Origin: Brevibacillus fluminis
Lineage (GTDB): Bacteria > Bacillota > Bacilli > Brevibacillales > Brevibacillaceae
Length of the DNA: 64,000 bases
Direction of reading: 5' to 3'
Assembly: GCF_003710825.1 (NCBI RefSeq)
Contig: NZ_RHHQ01000008.1
Coordinates: 186,001-250,000, forward strand
Made by a program: the position numbers and the translations under genes. Below the pieces are notes generated by a model that was not told where the DNA came from, did not search any database, and saw only the letters and a program-made list of their open reading frames with translations. Shown here piece after piece: positions 1-7,768 of the stretch. Position 1 is the first letter of the stretch. Each line of letters starts with the position of its first letter.

Positions 1-1
1 C

Positions 2-1018
2 AAAAAGCGAAAGAAATTCGTTGTCGACTGCGTGCTGCCCTTCGAATTCCAAAACGGCCACGACGGGTTCAAATTTCATCACGTGCGTTTCCATAAAGCA
101 GACGATCTGACGGACAAAATCGTCAAGCAGGATGAAAAAAAGGACTACGACTTCATTTTCATCCGCGGGCGAGACCAGGCGCTCGATCTGGTAAAGAAGA
201 AGCGTTCACTTGGCGACAAGCTCCTGTTTCTGTCGATCAACTACAACCTTCATGATCCGCGCATCATGAAGGAAGTCAATTTTTTGCTGCGCCATACCCG
301 AATCATCTTTTTTCAGTCTGTACCGATCGCCGAGCGGTTTAAAGCATATTTGCGCCGAAAAAAATGGGGGGAAGATCGCATCGAGCGCCAGATCAAGGTG
401 CTGCCGCAGTTCGTCGAAGCAATGTCGGAAGAGAAAATGCTCCGGATTCACCGCGCCACTCCTCCCCAGCTCATCAATTGCGGTGTGATCCGTCCGCGTT
501 ATGGCTTGCCAGTAGCCGTCAAAGCGATCCACCTAATCCGGAAGCGCGTCCCGGAGGCGAAGCTGAACCTGCTCTACCCATCGATTGTCAACGCCTACCG
601 ACCGACTGCGGAAAAGCTGTTGAAAAAGCCGGGTGTCGTCAATCACGGACAAAAAAACGTCTGGGAAACAAAGAAAATGATCGTGAAAGCAGGAATCGGG
701 ATGGCCCTGATTTATGACAACACGCCCGATTTGACCCCGTCCCATGCTTATTTGTCCCGCGTCCTCGAATATATGGCGCTTGGCGTGCCAGTGCTGACGA
801 CCCGCACCTTTGGCAATATTCATCTCTTGGGCGACAATTACCCGCTATTCGTCCATGATGAGCACGATATCGCACGCTGTTACCACAAGCTCAATGAACC
901 AGCATACTATGCGGAAATGAGCGAATATGTCAGGGAAAGGGGCAGGGCATATCTTGGCGAAAATGCGATTAAAGATTTTTGGAAGGTGCTGACGACGGAA
1001 TTGGGGATGCCTGCTTAG
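2..1018 (+). CDS. Glycosyltransferase family 4-like protein, 5' end outside window
   Basis: The reading frame is open from base 2, so the true start lies before the window; the GTG at 32 is internal (upstream codons read KKRKKFVVDC and run on smoothly). The C-terminal half has the GT-B donor-binding pattern: a GIGMALIYDN segment, then SRVLEYMALGVPVLTTRTFG, with the E-x(4)-G-x-P arrangement that contacts the nucleotide sugar. At least 338 residues are present and no membrane segment is visible. Acceptor and sugar cannot be told from sequence. It may serve cell-surface or spore-surface glycosylation, since CotSA-like transferases occur elsewhere in the window, but that is inference. It is followed by a 70-base gap and ytpI on the same strand. 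Confidence 0.75.
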   Translation, partial: KKRKKFVVDCVLPFEFQNGHDGFKFHHVRFHKADDLTDKIVKQDEKKDYDFIFIRGRDQALDLVKKKRSLGDKLLFLSINYNLHDPRIMKEVNFLLRHTRIIFFQSVPIAERFKAYLRRKKWGEDRIERQIKVLPQFVEAMSEEKMLRIHRATPPQLINCGVIRPRYGLPVAVKAIHLIRKRVPEAKLNLLYPSIVNAYRPTAEKLLKKPGVVNHGQKNVWETKKMIVKAGIGMALIYDNTPDLTPSHAYLSRVLEYMALGVPVLTTRTFGNIHLLGDNYPLFVHDEHDIARCYHKLNEPAYYAEMSEYVRERGRAYLGENAIKDFWKVLTTELGMPA

Positions 1019-1100
1019 GCATCCCTTTTGACTGTTCCGGAATTATTTTGGTACGATGGAAGTGTATGGCTTGTACGATAATTGAGGGGTTGGTTTTTCA

Positions 1101-1412
1101 GTGTGGTTTGCAATTTATTTGACAGGATTTGTCGGGTCGCTTGTGCTCGCGCTTTATTTCAGCATCATGGCGCGTCAACGCGGCATTCATCCGCTCGTAT
1201 CGCGCATGACACTGGGGAAAATGAACATGGCGATCGGCGTCCTGTTTACGCTGATGGCGCTGAACCAGTTTACGTTTGAAGATTTGACAGGGGTACGCAT
1301 CGGCGTCGCACTTGTGCTGCTTTTGGTCGGGCTGGTCAATTTGATTTTTGGTACTCGCAATTATATCCAATACCGCCGTGGTTGGATCATGGAGCTAAAG
1401 AAAAACGGTTGA
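1101..1412 (+). CDS. ytpI: YtpI-like small membrane protein
   Basis: A 103-residue protein with three hydrophobic segments (about residues 3-22, 41-59 and 68-88) and a basic tail, RRGWIMELKKNG. Size, topology and the ytpI-ytoI-ytkL neighbourhood match the YtpI family of Bacillus; its function is unknown. The start is a GTG preceded by GAGGGG at 1084-1089. A strong hairpin terminator follows. The two neighbouring glycosyl- and regulator genes give no functional clue. Confidence 0.7.
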   Translation: MWFAIYLTGFVGSLVLALYFSIMARQRGIHPLVSRMTLGKMNMAIGVLFTLMALNQFTFEDLTGVRIGVALVLLLVGLVNLIFGTRNYIQYRRGWIMELKKNG

Positions 1413-1451
1413 TCCCGTAATCCGCTTCACAAACGGCTCGGAAATGAAAAG

Positions 1452-1496
1452 AAGGAGCTCAGTTCCCATTACTTCCGGGAAACGGCTCCTTTTTTC
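1452..1496. terminator. Intrinsic terminator between convergent ytpI and ArsR-type gene
   Basis: AAGGAGC (1452) pairs with GCTCCTT (1485), with an inner GTTCCC/GGGAAAC stem, followed by six T on the plus strand. It sits between two convergent genes and may act in both directions. Confidence 0.8.
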
Positions 1497-1511
1497 GTTT
1501 TCGCGCAAACA

Positions 1512-2081
1512 TCATTCCGGTTGTGCCCACATTTCCTGCGGATTCAGCTCGTAAATGTTGTTCTCGCGGTACATGTAGTGATTCATGATGAACTCGCGGC
1601 GAATCGTGGCAAAGTCTTCATGAAACCGGCTGATGTATTCGTTGATTTCCTTTTCCGTATACTTGCGTCCCACTTCCAGTCCGGAAACGATGTGCTCGAA
1701 AACGTAGAGCTTCTTTTTCCGTTGAACAGGAATCGACTTCAGCTTGCCATCGACATTGAAGAAATTTTTGATGACTTTTTCCTTCTCGTTTCCATCCACG
1801 CTGCTCTCTCCCCCCCGTACAACATCCAAAATCGCTTGTGCATCACGACGCAAATGATCGGCATCCAAATAAAAGTAAATCGTGTTTTTGTCCCGTCGCT
1901 CATAAACAATGCCGACCTCGCGAAGCTTTGCCATATGGTGCGTAATCGTCGGCGGCGTCAATCCGAGCTTGCCTGCGATCGCCTGACCGTGCAGAGGGCC
2001 TTTGGATAACAGGGTCAAAATCCGTATCCGAGTCGGGTCTCCCATCGCCTTGTGAAAATTAACCAAATGCTGTAGCTGCAT
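1512..2081 (-). CDS. ArsR-family HTH regulator with C-terminal DUF2087 domain
   Basis: A 189-residue cytoplasmic regulator. Residues 1-75 form an ArsR-type winged helix (MGDPTRIRILTLLSKGPLHG, then recognition-helix TPPTITHHMAKLREVGIV). Residues 105-180 match DUF2087: KSIPVQRKKKLYVFEHI, then KYTEKEINEYISRFHEDFA and a final YELNP. No Cys or His metal site typical of ArsR/SmtB sensors is seen. The start is an ATG with AAAGGAGAGG upstream. AT-rich repeats in the upstream region suggest autoregulation. The target and signal are unknown; proximity to copZ-csoR need not imply a metal role. Confidence 0.8.
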   Translation of the reverse strand: MQLQHLVNFHKAMGDPTRIRILTLLSKGPLHGQAIAGKLGLTPPTITHHMAKLREVGIVYERRDKNTIYFYLDADHLRRDAQAILDVVRGGESSVDGNEKEKVIKNFFNVDGKLKSIPVQRKKKLYVFEHIVSGLEVGRKYTEKEINEYISRFHEDFATIRREFIMNHYMYRENNIYELNPQEMWAQPE

Positions 2082-2101
2082 CTAGTTCCTCTCCTTTCCT
2101 C

Positions 2102-2142
2102 ATGTAATTCGACATTTATGTAATTAGATAATAATTTAATTA
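2102..2142 (-). promoter_or_regulatory. AT-rich operator-like repeats upstream of the ArsR-type gene
   Basis: ATGTAATT occurs twice as a direct repeat (2102 and 2119), and TAATTA arms form an inverted repeat across 2121-2142. The position, just upstream of the ArsR-type regulator, fits an autoregulatory operator. This is inference from layout only. Confidence 0.4.
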
Positions 2143-2151
2143 CCTGGAAAT

Positions 2152-2190
2152 AGCAAGCAGGCACATGACTATTCCATGTGCCTGCTTGCT
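2152..2190 (-). terminator. Terminator of the csoR-copZ operon
   Basis: A perfect 16-bp inverted repeat (AGCAAGCAGGCACATG with its complement) and a 7-base loop lie just after the copZ stop. The T tract on the minus strand is short (TATTTCC). Confidence 0.7.
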
Positions 2191-2207
2191 TCCTACTTAT
2201 GTTTCTT

Positions 2208-2408
2208 TTACTTTACATCGTAACCTTGATCTTCGATCGCTTCTTTGATCGCTTCAAGACTTACCTTGCTTTCGTCGAAAGACACATCGACCGTTTTGCT
2301 GGCCAAGTCCACTTTTCCACTGGCACCGATATTTTTCAGCGTACCTTCCACAGCATTGACACAATGATTACAGGACATGCCCTCGACTTGCAGCGTAATG
2401 TTTTGCAT
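2208..2408 (-). CDS. copZ: Copper chaperone CopZ
   Basis: A 66-residue heavy-metal-associated (HMA) domain protein. The copper-binding motif GMSCNHC is at residues 10-16, and the remainder follows the beta-alpha-beta-beta-alpha-beta ferredoxin-like pattern ending in the usual DQGYDV. CopZ carries Cu(I) in the cytoplasm and passes it to the exporter CopA and to CsoR. It follows csoR by 26 bases on the same strand, so the two form a csoR-copZ operon. The copA ATPase that usually comes next is not in the window; a terminator follows instead. Confidence 0.92.
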   Translation of the reverse strand: MQNITLQVEGMSCNHCVNAVEGTLKNIGASGKVDLASKTVDVSFDESKVSLEAIKEAIEDQGYDVK

Positions 2409-2434
2409 CTCTCCCGCTCCCTTTCATACAATCG

Positions 2435-2755
2435 TTATTTCATCAGCTTGTTAACGGTAACTAACAGCTCATCGATAACATCGTGATCGCCCGATTGGAT
2501 GCGATCGATCACACAGCTTTTCATATGGCCTTCTAGCAGCAGTCTGCCGACGCTGTTCAGCGCGGATTGAATCGCCGCGATTTGATTCAATACATCGTCG
2601 CAGTACGTGTCTTTTTCGATCAGTCCTTTGACGCCGCGAATCTGCCCCTCTATGCGATTCAATCTGGTAATCAGATTGCTCTTCATTTTGTCTGAGTGGT
2701 GACTCTTCCGTTCCTCACCTTGGGCACAATGGTTCATTTGATCTTCGTGGTCCAT
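2435..2755 (-). CDS. csoR: Copper-sensing transcriptional repressor CsoR
   Basis: A 106-residue all-alpha DUF156 regulator. The LITRLNRIEGQIRGVKGLIE helix is followed by the Cu(I) ligand Cys in DTYCDDVL, and then His and Cys in EGHMKSC, giving the C-H-C triad of copper-type CsoR. The N-terminal 25 residues are rich in His and Cys, an extra possible metal-binding tail. CsoR represses copper efflux genes and lets go when it binds Cu(I). ATG start with GAGGAGGGAAACAA upstream. A G-tract operator lies 26 bases further upstream, so the operon is likely autoregulated. Confidence 0.92.
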   Translation of the reverse strand: MDHEDQMNHCAQGEERKSHHSDKMKSNLITRLNRIEGQIRGVKGLIEKDTYCDDVLNQIAAIQSALNSVGRLLLEGHMKSCVIDRIQSGDHDVIDELLVTVNKLMK

Positions 2756-2780
2756 TTGTTTCCCTCCTCTTACTTTAAAT

Positions 2781-2804
2781 ATACAATACCCCCCTATACT
2801 ATGT
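2781..2804 (-). promoter_or_regulatory. Probable CsoR operator
   Basis: On the minus strand this reads ATAGTATAGGGGGGTATTG. A run of G flanked by TA-rich half sites is the known layout of CsoR-binding pseudopalindromes. It is directly upstream of csoR. Confidence 0.7.
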
Positions 2805-2937
2805 AAAGAGGTTTTGCTTCTATTCGCCTCACAAACTATTATACATCATAGTCATATGCAGAATCGCCGTCTCGTCTGACAAGTTCGTGTGGCTGTGGTG
2901 ATTATGCGCATTTTCCAACCTAGGTTCGTGGAGGCGA

Positions 2938-3157
2938 GGGGCCTCGCGAAAAAAGCGCTCCGGCTCCGCTCTGACAGCGCTCGCTGGGGGTTAGACTGTC
3001 CGGCTCCGTGTAAAAAGCGGGACCGCGCCCCAAAGCCACACGCTGCGCGGCGGGTGCTTCTCAACGACGATGTGAGGCGCGAAAGATGTCCCGCTTTTTA
3101 CACTGCGCCTGTGTTGGCGTTGCCAAGGCTCCGCGGCCCGCTTTTTTCGCGAGGCCC
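2938..3157 (+). repeat. Structured repeat element, copy A
   Basis: First of three related elements. The outer arms 2938-2956 and 3139-3157 pair perfectly over 19 bp; the inner arms 3008-3023 and 3088-3103 pair perfectly over 16 bp. The core at about 3024-3075 (GCGCCCCAAAGCCACACG, then CTGCGCGGCGGGTG, then TCTCAACGA) is nearly identical to copies B and C, while the stems are entirely different in sequence. It lies between csoR and ytoI. The whole 2830-3200 gap holds no convincing gene; open frames on both strands are a by-product of the inverted repeats. See the finding on this element. Confidence 0.85.
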
Positions 3158-3201
3158 TGGCTTCAGCAATTCCATCGTTTTGGAAAAAAAGAACGATACA
3201 T

Positions 3202-3241
3202 AACGATAAAAAAACAGCCCTCCGGCTGTTTTTTTATCGTT
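3202..3241 (-). terminator. Terminator of ytoI
   Basis: An 18-bp perfect stem (AACGATAAAAAAACAGCC) with a 4-base loop, CTCC, that overlaps the ytoI stop codon. The T-rich arm serves as U tract on either strand. Confidence 0.85.
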
Positions 3242-4544
3242 CTACGATTTGTGCGGTTACTAGGGCTTTGCAGACTAGCTGGTCCTGGTGGTATACGGCT
3301 ACCTCTACTTTGCCGAATCGGCGGCTGATATCGAGCAGCTGTGGCTTGATTTCAATGCGGCTTTCGATTTGGACGGGCTTGAAGAAGTAGACCACGATGT
3401 TTTCCGGCACCATATCCCCACGGCGGTGTAGGCGCAGTAGGTTGCAGGCCGATTCGACCATGACGGTGGTCATGACGCCGGAAGCAACGGTTCCTAAGTG
3501 GTTGGTCATCTGCGGCGTGATGTCACCTTGGTAGACCAAGGTGTCCGCGATTTTCTCCTCGCGGAAGCGGCTCATGATCTGGGTCGGGAATGTCTCGCCC
3601 ATCTGCGGCTGCTTTTGCATGTATTGGAGCGCTTTGAGCACGTCTTGGCGGCTCAATACACCCACAAGCCTTTTATGATTGTCGACGACCGGCAATAGCT
3701 CGATGCCCTCCCACACCATTAAGTGAGCGGAAGATGCAACCGAGACACGCGGCGATGTGGTGATCGGATTTTTCGTCATGACCTTGTCCATCGTCACCCA
3801 GCTGTCGTGCCCGATGATGTCTTTCGATGTCACGATCCCCACCAGTCGCATCTGGTCATCGACGACGGGAAAACGGGTATCATGGTGGTCTTGCGTATAC
3901 TGGTGCCACACATCCACCGTATCATAGGTGTGCAGCATTGGTGTCTCTTCGATCGGTTTGAGCACATCTTCGACCATAACGATCTCTTTTTTGATCAGCT
4001 GGTCATAAATAGCCCGGTTGATCAACGATGCGACGGAGAATGTATCATAGCTCGATGAAATGATTGGCAGTGCCAGCTTATCTGCGAGCTGCTTGACCTC
4101 ATCGCTGGTGTCAAATCCGCCCGTAATCAGCACTGCAGCGCCTTGCTGCAGCGACAGCTTGTGCGCTTGGGTCCGGTTCCCCACGATCAAGAGGTTGCCC
4201 GCGTCGACGTAGCGCATCATGGCATCTAGCTGCATGGCGCCGATCACGAATTTGTTCAGCGTCTTATGCAGCCCTTCACGTCCGCCCAGGACATGGCCAT
4301 CCACGATATTGACCACCTCGGCAAACGTAAGGCGCTCAATGTTTTCCTTCTGCTTCTTTTCAATCCGCACGGTCCCTACACGCTCGATCGTGCTCACATA
4401 CCCTTGTGATTCTGCTTCTTTGATCGCTCGATATGCCGTTCCTTCGCTCACATCCAGATCCTTGGCGATCTGGCGCACCGAAATCTTGGAACCAACGGGT
4501 AAATTATCAATATATTGTAAAATTTGTTCATGTTTTGTCATCAT
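3234..4544 (-). CDS. ytoI: YtoI-like regulator: HTH, DRTGG, two CBS and hotdog domains
   Basis: A 436-residue cytoplasmic protein with the domain order of Bacillus YtoI. An N-terminal HTH (ISVRQIAKDLDVSEGTAYRA) is followed by a DRTGG domain (about 60-170), a CBS pair (about 180-300: RFPVVDDQMRLVGIVTSKDI and LLPVVDNHKRLVGVLSRQDV) and a C-terminal hotdog/thioesterase-like domain (about 320-436). CBS pairs of this kind bind adenosyl nucleotides, so it may sense an adenine nucleotide or acyl-CoA; the target genes are unknown. The start is taken at ATG 4544, 8 bases after GGAAGGTG; a TTG further upstream has no ribosome-binding site. Confidence 0.85.
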   Translation of the reverse strand: MMTKHEQILQYIDNLPVGSKISVRQIAKDLDVSEGTAYRAIKEAESQGYVSTIERVGTVRIEKKQKENIERLTFAEVVNIVDGHVLGGREGLHKTLNKFVIGAMQLDAMMRYVDAGNLLIVGNRTQAHKLSLQQGAAVLITGGFDTSDEVKQLADKLALPIISSSYDTFSVASLINRAIYDQLIKKEIVMVEDVLKPIEETPMLHTYDTVDVWHQYTQDHHDTRFPVVDDQMRLVGIVTSKDIIGHDSWVTMDKVMTKNPITTSPRVSVASSAHLMVWEGIELLPVVDNHKRLVGVLSRQDVLKALQYMQKQPQMGETFPTQIMSRFREEKIADTLVYQGDITPQMTNHLGTVASGVMTTVMVESACNLLRLHRRGDMVPENIVVYFFKPVQIESRIEIKPQLLDISRRFGKVEVAVYHQDQLVCKALVTAQIVER

Positions 4545-4800
4545 TCGCAAAACACCTTCCCTTTTGCTCAACAGTTATCGGGATCGCATCGACCAATCAA
4601 TGCAGCAAAACAAATGAAGTGGGAGAATTCCGTATCCCTCCCACGACAACTATAACCGAATCTGTAGCAAAAAAAAAGAGTGCAGCCAGTGCTACACCTT
4701 CAAAAGTATATACATTAAGGGGGTTTTCATCGTGCTTTTATCTTACCCCGCAAATATTACAGGAGTATTACAACGGGATTACATTTTGTTTTCATTTTGA

Positions 4801-5496
4801 TTAGGCAATTGTGTAGCTCTCGCCGGGCGTAAGTGCGCTGCCGCCAATACCTTTTTCCTGCAACTGTCTTATATAAGCGTCTCCATCCTGTGCCAACAGC
4901 GGGAACGTATTGTAATGAATTGGCACCACGGCACGAGCTTGCAAGAACTGTGCGGCGATGAGCGCATCTTCCGGTCCCATCGTATAATTGTCGCCGATTG
5001 GCAAGAACGCCAAATCGATCGTATTGAGTTCACCGATCAGCTTCATATCCCCAAACAGACCGGTGTCGCCAGCATGATAGAGCGTTTTGTCACCTAAATA
5101 GAGCAAAATACCAGCCGGGAAGCCGAGGAACTGGAATGTAGACGACCCTGGCAACAGCTCACCTGCGCCATGAAAGGCTAGCGTAAACTTGACTTTCCCG
5201 AACGGAAATTGAAACGATCCGCCAATGCCAAGCGAATGAACTTTGCAGCCTTGGCTTTCCATGTACATCGCCAATTCATACGTTGCGATGATCGTAGCGT
5301 CGTTTGCCTTGGCAATCTCCACAGCATCCTGGATATGGTCGTTGTGACCATGCGTCAGCAGCACGTAATCCACCTTGATGTCCTGCGCTTTCGCTTTTGC
5401 AACAGGATTGCCCGTCAAAAACGGGTCGATGATCAAACGGTGTTCGTTGTATGCGATTTCTACTGTGCTGTGTCCATGATACGTAACTTGAATCAT
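4801..5496 (-). CDS. ytkL: UPF0173 metal-dependent hydrolase YtkL
   Basis: A 231-residue metallo-beta-lactamase-fold hydrolase. The HxHxDH zinc motif appears as THGHNDH near residue 50, with later ligands in FHGAGE, HAGDTG and the C-terminal PIHYNT. Length and motifs match the UPF0173/YtkL family; the natural substrate is unknown. The start is ATG 5496 because AAAGGAGG lies 7 bases upstream; an upstream in-frame TTG at 5520 would place the ribosome-binding site inside the gene. It follows ytoI-type genes as in Bacillus. Confidence 0.88.
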   Translation of the reverse strand: MIQVTYHGHSTVEIAYNEHRLIIDPFLTGNPVAKAKAQDIKVDYVLLTHGHNDHIQDAVEIAKANDATIIATYELAMYMESQGCKVHSLGIGGSFQFPFGKVKFTLAFHGAGELLPGSSTFQFLGFPAGILLYLGDKTLYHAGDTGLFGDMKLIGELNTIDLAFLPIGDNYTMGPEDALIAAQFLQARAVVPIHYNTFPLLAQDGDAYIRQLQEKGIGGSALTPGESYTIA

Positions 5497-5658
5497 GTCA
5501 TGTCCTCCTTTTTCGTACAAACGTTATCATCCCTTATGTACTTTCATGCAGGAAGCGAGAAATCGCCAGAGTGCCCGCAACCTGATTGATTTGCGGTCCG
5601 CCTATTATTATACCAGACTCTGCCACAGGTTCGCGCGCTAGCAATGTGCTTTCCATGC

Positions 5659-5701
5659 AAAAGAGACCTGCCCAGCATGCTACTGGCACAAGCCTCTTTT
5701 T
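5659..5701 (-). terminator. Terminator of the polysaccharide deacetylase gene
   Basis: AAAAGAG and GCCTCTTTTT arms with an inner TGCC/GGCA pairing lie just after the stop at 5705. The arms give a T-rich tract. Confidence 0.7.
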
Positions 5702-5704
5702 GCG

Positions 5705-6460
5705 CTACTTCCCGTTTACCCGTACCTTGCTCAATGTCAAAAGCTCCGACACGGTTACAAAGCGGTACCCTTCCTTCTGCAACGTGGGAAGAATTTCCTC
5801 GATAGCATGAACGGTCTGGTCGCGCGCGCCCCCGTAATCATGAAACAGGACAATGTCGCCGTTCCTTGCATTTTTCAGCACCTTTGCCACAATCTTGTTG
5901 GTCCCCGGATCAGTCCAGTCCTTCGTGTCTTGATGCCACGACCAGAGAACGACCAGGAAACCAGCTTTTCTCAGGCTATCCACGAGCGACTCGTCATAAT
6001 AGCCGCCAGGCGGCCGGAACAGCACAGGCTTTTTGCCGGTTGCATCATAAATTGCCTTCTGCGTTTGTTCGACCTCCCGTTGCAGTCGAGCAGGAGACAG
6101 ACGTCGCATATTGGGATGACTAAACGTATGATTGGCCAATTCATGCCCGTCGTCCGCTAACTGCCGAACAACGCTCGGGTTTTGCTTTACGCGGGACCCT
6201 ACTACAAAAAACGTTGCCTTCGCATCGTACTTCCGCAGCAGATCGGCGATCTGCGACGTGAACACCGCATCCGGGCCATCGTCAAACGTGAGCGCCATCA
6301 CTTTTTGTCCGGAAGGGACCTCCCACACAATTTCCCCCCGTTTTTCATAGTAAGCGCGCCCTTTTCCATCCTTTTTGGCGACAGCCGACGAACTGAGTGG
6401 AAGTACGGCCAGAATCATGACCGTTAACAGTGCAATTAAGGTTCGAGTACGTTTTCTCAT
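5705..6460 (-). CDS. Secreted polysaccharide deacetylase (NodB domain, PdaA-like)
   Basis: A 251-residue exported protein with a signal peptide at about residues 1-27 (KKRT-type basic start, LIALLTVMILAVLPL core, SSAVA cleavage region). The NodB catalytic motifs are all present: TFDDGP, the metal-binding H in NHTFSHPN, RPPGGYY, WSWHQDTKDW and LFHDYGG. Members remove N- or O-acetyl groups from peptidoglycan, chitin oligomers or xylan outside the membrane. In spore formers such single-domain enzymes often act on cortex or cell wall; which one applies here cannot be told. ATG start with GGGAG 9 bases upstream. Confidence 0.88.
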   Translation of the reverse strand: MRKRTRTLIALLTVMILAVLPLSSSAVAKKDGKGRAYYEKRGEIVWEVPSGQKVMALTFDDGPDAVFTSQIADLLRKYDAKATFFVVGSRVKQNPSVVRQLADDGHELANHTFSHPNMRRLSPARLQREVEQTQKAIYDATGKKPVLFRPPGGYYDESLVDSLRKAGFLVVLWSWHQDTKDWTDPGTNKIVAKVLKNARNGDIVLFHDYGGARDQTVHAIEEILPTLQKEGYRFVTVSELLTLSKVRVNGK

Positions 6461-6526
6461 ACGCTTACTCTCCCATGAATGTAGGAAAATTAGTCATGCG
6501 CCTGAGATAAAAAGGGCGAATAAATC

Positions 6527-7681
6527 TTATACGAAAAGGGTAAGCATGCCTTGAACGAGGCCAATGATGGCACCCAACACGAAACCGAGCACCGTGATCA
6601 TCCGAAACTCTTTCCCCGAAATGCCGATGATCATCTCCTCGACACGTTGAAGCGGAAAGCCTTCGACCTGCCGCGCAACGATATCTTTGATCGGCAGTTT
6701 GCCGAACAAGACATCCACATGAGTCTGAAGCGAGTTCACCGCCCATGTTGACAGGCGAGGAATCCAGCCGCCAAGCACCTGCTCGTGAAGCGGTGCCGTC
6801 AGATCGCAGATGCGCTTGTCCAGCACCTTTGCTCCTTCCGCTGCAAGACGAACAAACGCCTGCTCACGCCACGCATGGATTTGGTCCTCGCCGATCCACC
6901 GCTGCAGCTCAGAAAACGGCTTGTCCAAAAGAGTGTCGCATTCGCGCTTCAACACCCCGCTCACACGGTTTGCCAAATCTTCTCGGCGCAGCAGTTCGTC
7001 CAGATGCGGCAGCAGCATAGCCGTGAGTTTTTCCTCATTCAAAAACATGCCGACAAGCCCGCCAAGCATCCCTCCGCCACCTGCGAGAACACCTTTGATC
7101 ATGCCCGATAGATTCTCCTGGCCTTCCGGGCTGTTCACGTGATCCCGCAAGCGGGCAAACAGCGACCTGGTGAGACTTTCAATTTCCCGTTCCAGCTTTT
7201 CTTCACCCGCAGGTGGCAAAAATGAGCGCAGCGGCTTATCCGCCATCTGTCCCTGCCAACGGTCTACCCCATTGTTCCACACCTGGCGTAGAGGCTCTTT
7301 CACCGCCTCTCCGAAACTGCCATCCTCAGCGATCAGTGCGGGCAGGTACGTCCGCAGCCAGTCCCGCAGCGTCGTCTCCTGCCCAAGCTGGGCAAGCGCC
7401 ACGTTGGACAGCCAAACGCGCAGTGTCCCTTCCAAATCGCTTTTGGCAAGCGCGCGTTTTACCCCTTCGGGCGTCAACAGATGCTCCTGCACCAAACGCC
7501 CCATTTGAATCCCGATCTCATCTCTGCGCCGGGGGATCAGCCCTGGTGTAAACGGCACTCGGACGCCGCCTATTTTCCAAGGATGATAAGGGCGAAACAA
7601 CATCCTGATAGCTAGTTCATTCGTTACTCCACCAATGACGGAGCCGATTATTACATTGACCGCAATCATTCCAATACCCAA
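6527..7681 (-). CDS. yheB: DUF445 membrane protein YheB
   Basis: About 384 residues, matching the DUF445/YheB family in length. An N-terminal membrane segment (IAVNVIIGSVIGGVTNELAI, then RMLFRPYHPW) and a C-terminal one (ITVLGFVLGAIIGLVQGMLT) flank a large helical domain. Its role is unknown; as in Bacillus it sits divergent from yheC-yheD, which points to sporulation. TTG 7681 is chosen because AGAGGGG lies 8 bases before it; an upstream TTG at 7711 has no ribosome-binding site, and ATG 7669 is the other possibility. Confidence 0.8.
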   Translation of the reverse strand: MGIGMIAVNVIIGSVIGGVTNELAIRMLFRPYHPWKIGGVRVPFTPGLIPRRRDEIGIQMGRLVQEHLLTPEGVKRALAKSDLEGTLRVWLSNVALAQLGQETTLRDWLRTYLPALIAEDGSFGEAVKEPLRQVWNNGVDRWQGQMADKPLRSFLPPAGEEKLEREIESLTRSLFARLRDHVNSPEGQENLSGMIKGVLAGGGGMLGGLVGMFLNEEKLTAMLLPHLDELLRREDLANRVSGVLKRECDTLLDKPFSELQRWIGEDQIHAWREQAFVRLAAEGAKVLDKRICDLTAPLHEQVLGGWIPRLSTWAVNSLQTHVDVLFGKLPIKDIVARQVEGFPLQRVEEMIIGISGKEFRMITVLGFVLGAIIGLVQGMLTLFV

Positions 7682-7704
7682 GCCTAACACCCCTCTGTAC
7701 GATG

Positions 7705-7734
7705 TAACCAAAGAACTTCACTGCTCATAAGATA
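7705..7734 (+). promoter_or_regulatory. Possible mother-cell sporulation promoter for the yheC/yheD cluster
   Basis: CATAAGATA (7726-7734) matches the CATANNNTA -10 element used by sigma-K and similar to that of sigma-E, with an AC about 16 bases upstream. It lies 35 bases ahead of the first ATP-grasp gene. This is inference from a short motif. Confidence 0.4.
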
Positions 7735-7768
7735 AGACTAACCTAAAGCCTCCTGGAAGGGGATAGCC

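Noticed and set aside
2852..3328. Open reading frames of 70-104 residues on both strands in the structured element
   Set aside because: They arise because the palindromic arms read open on both strands; the shared PKPHAARR-type stretch reflects the conserved core, and stems change by paired substitutions rather than codons.
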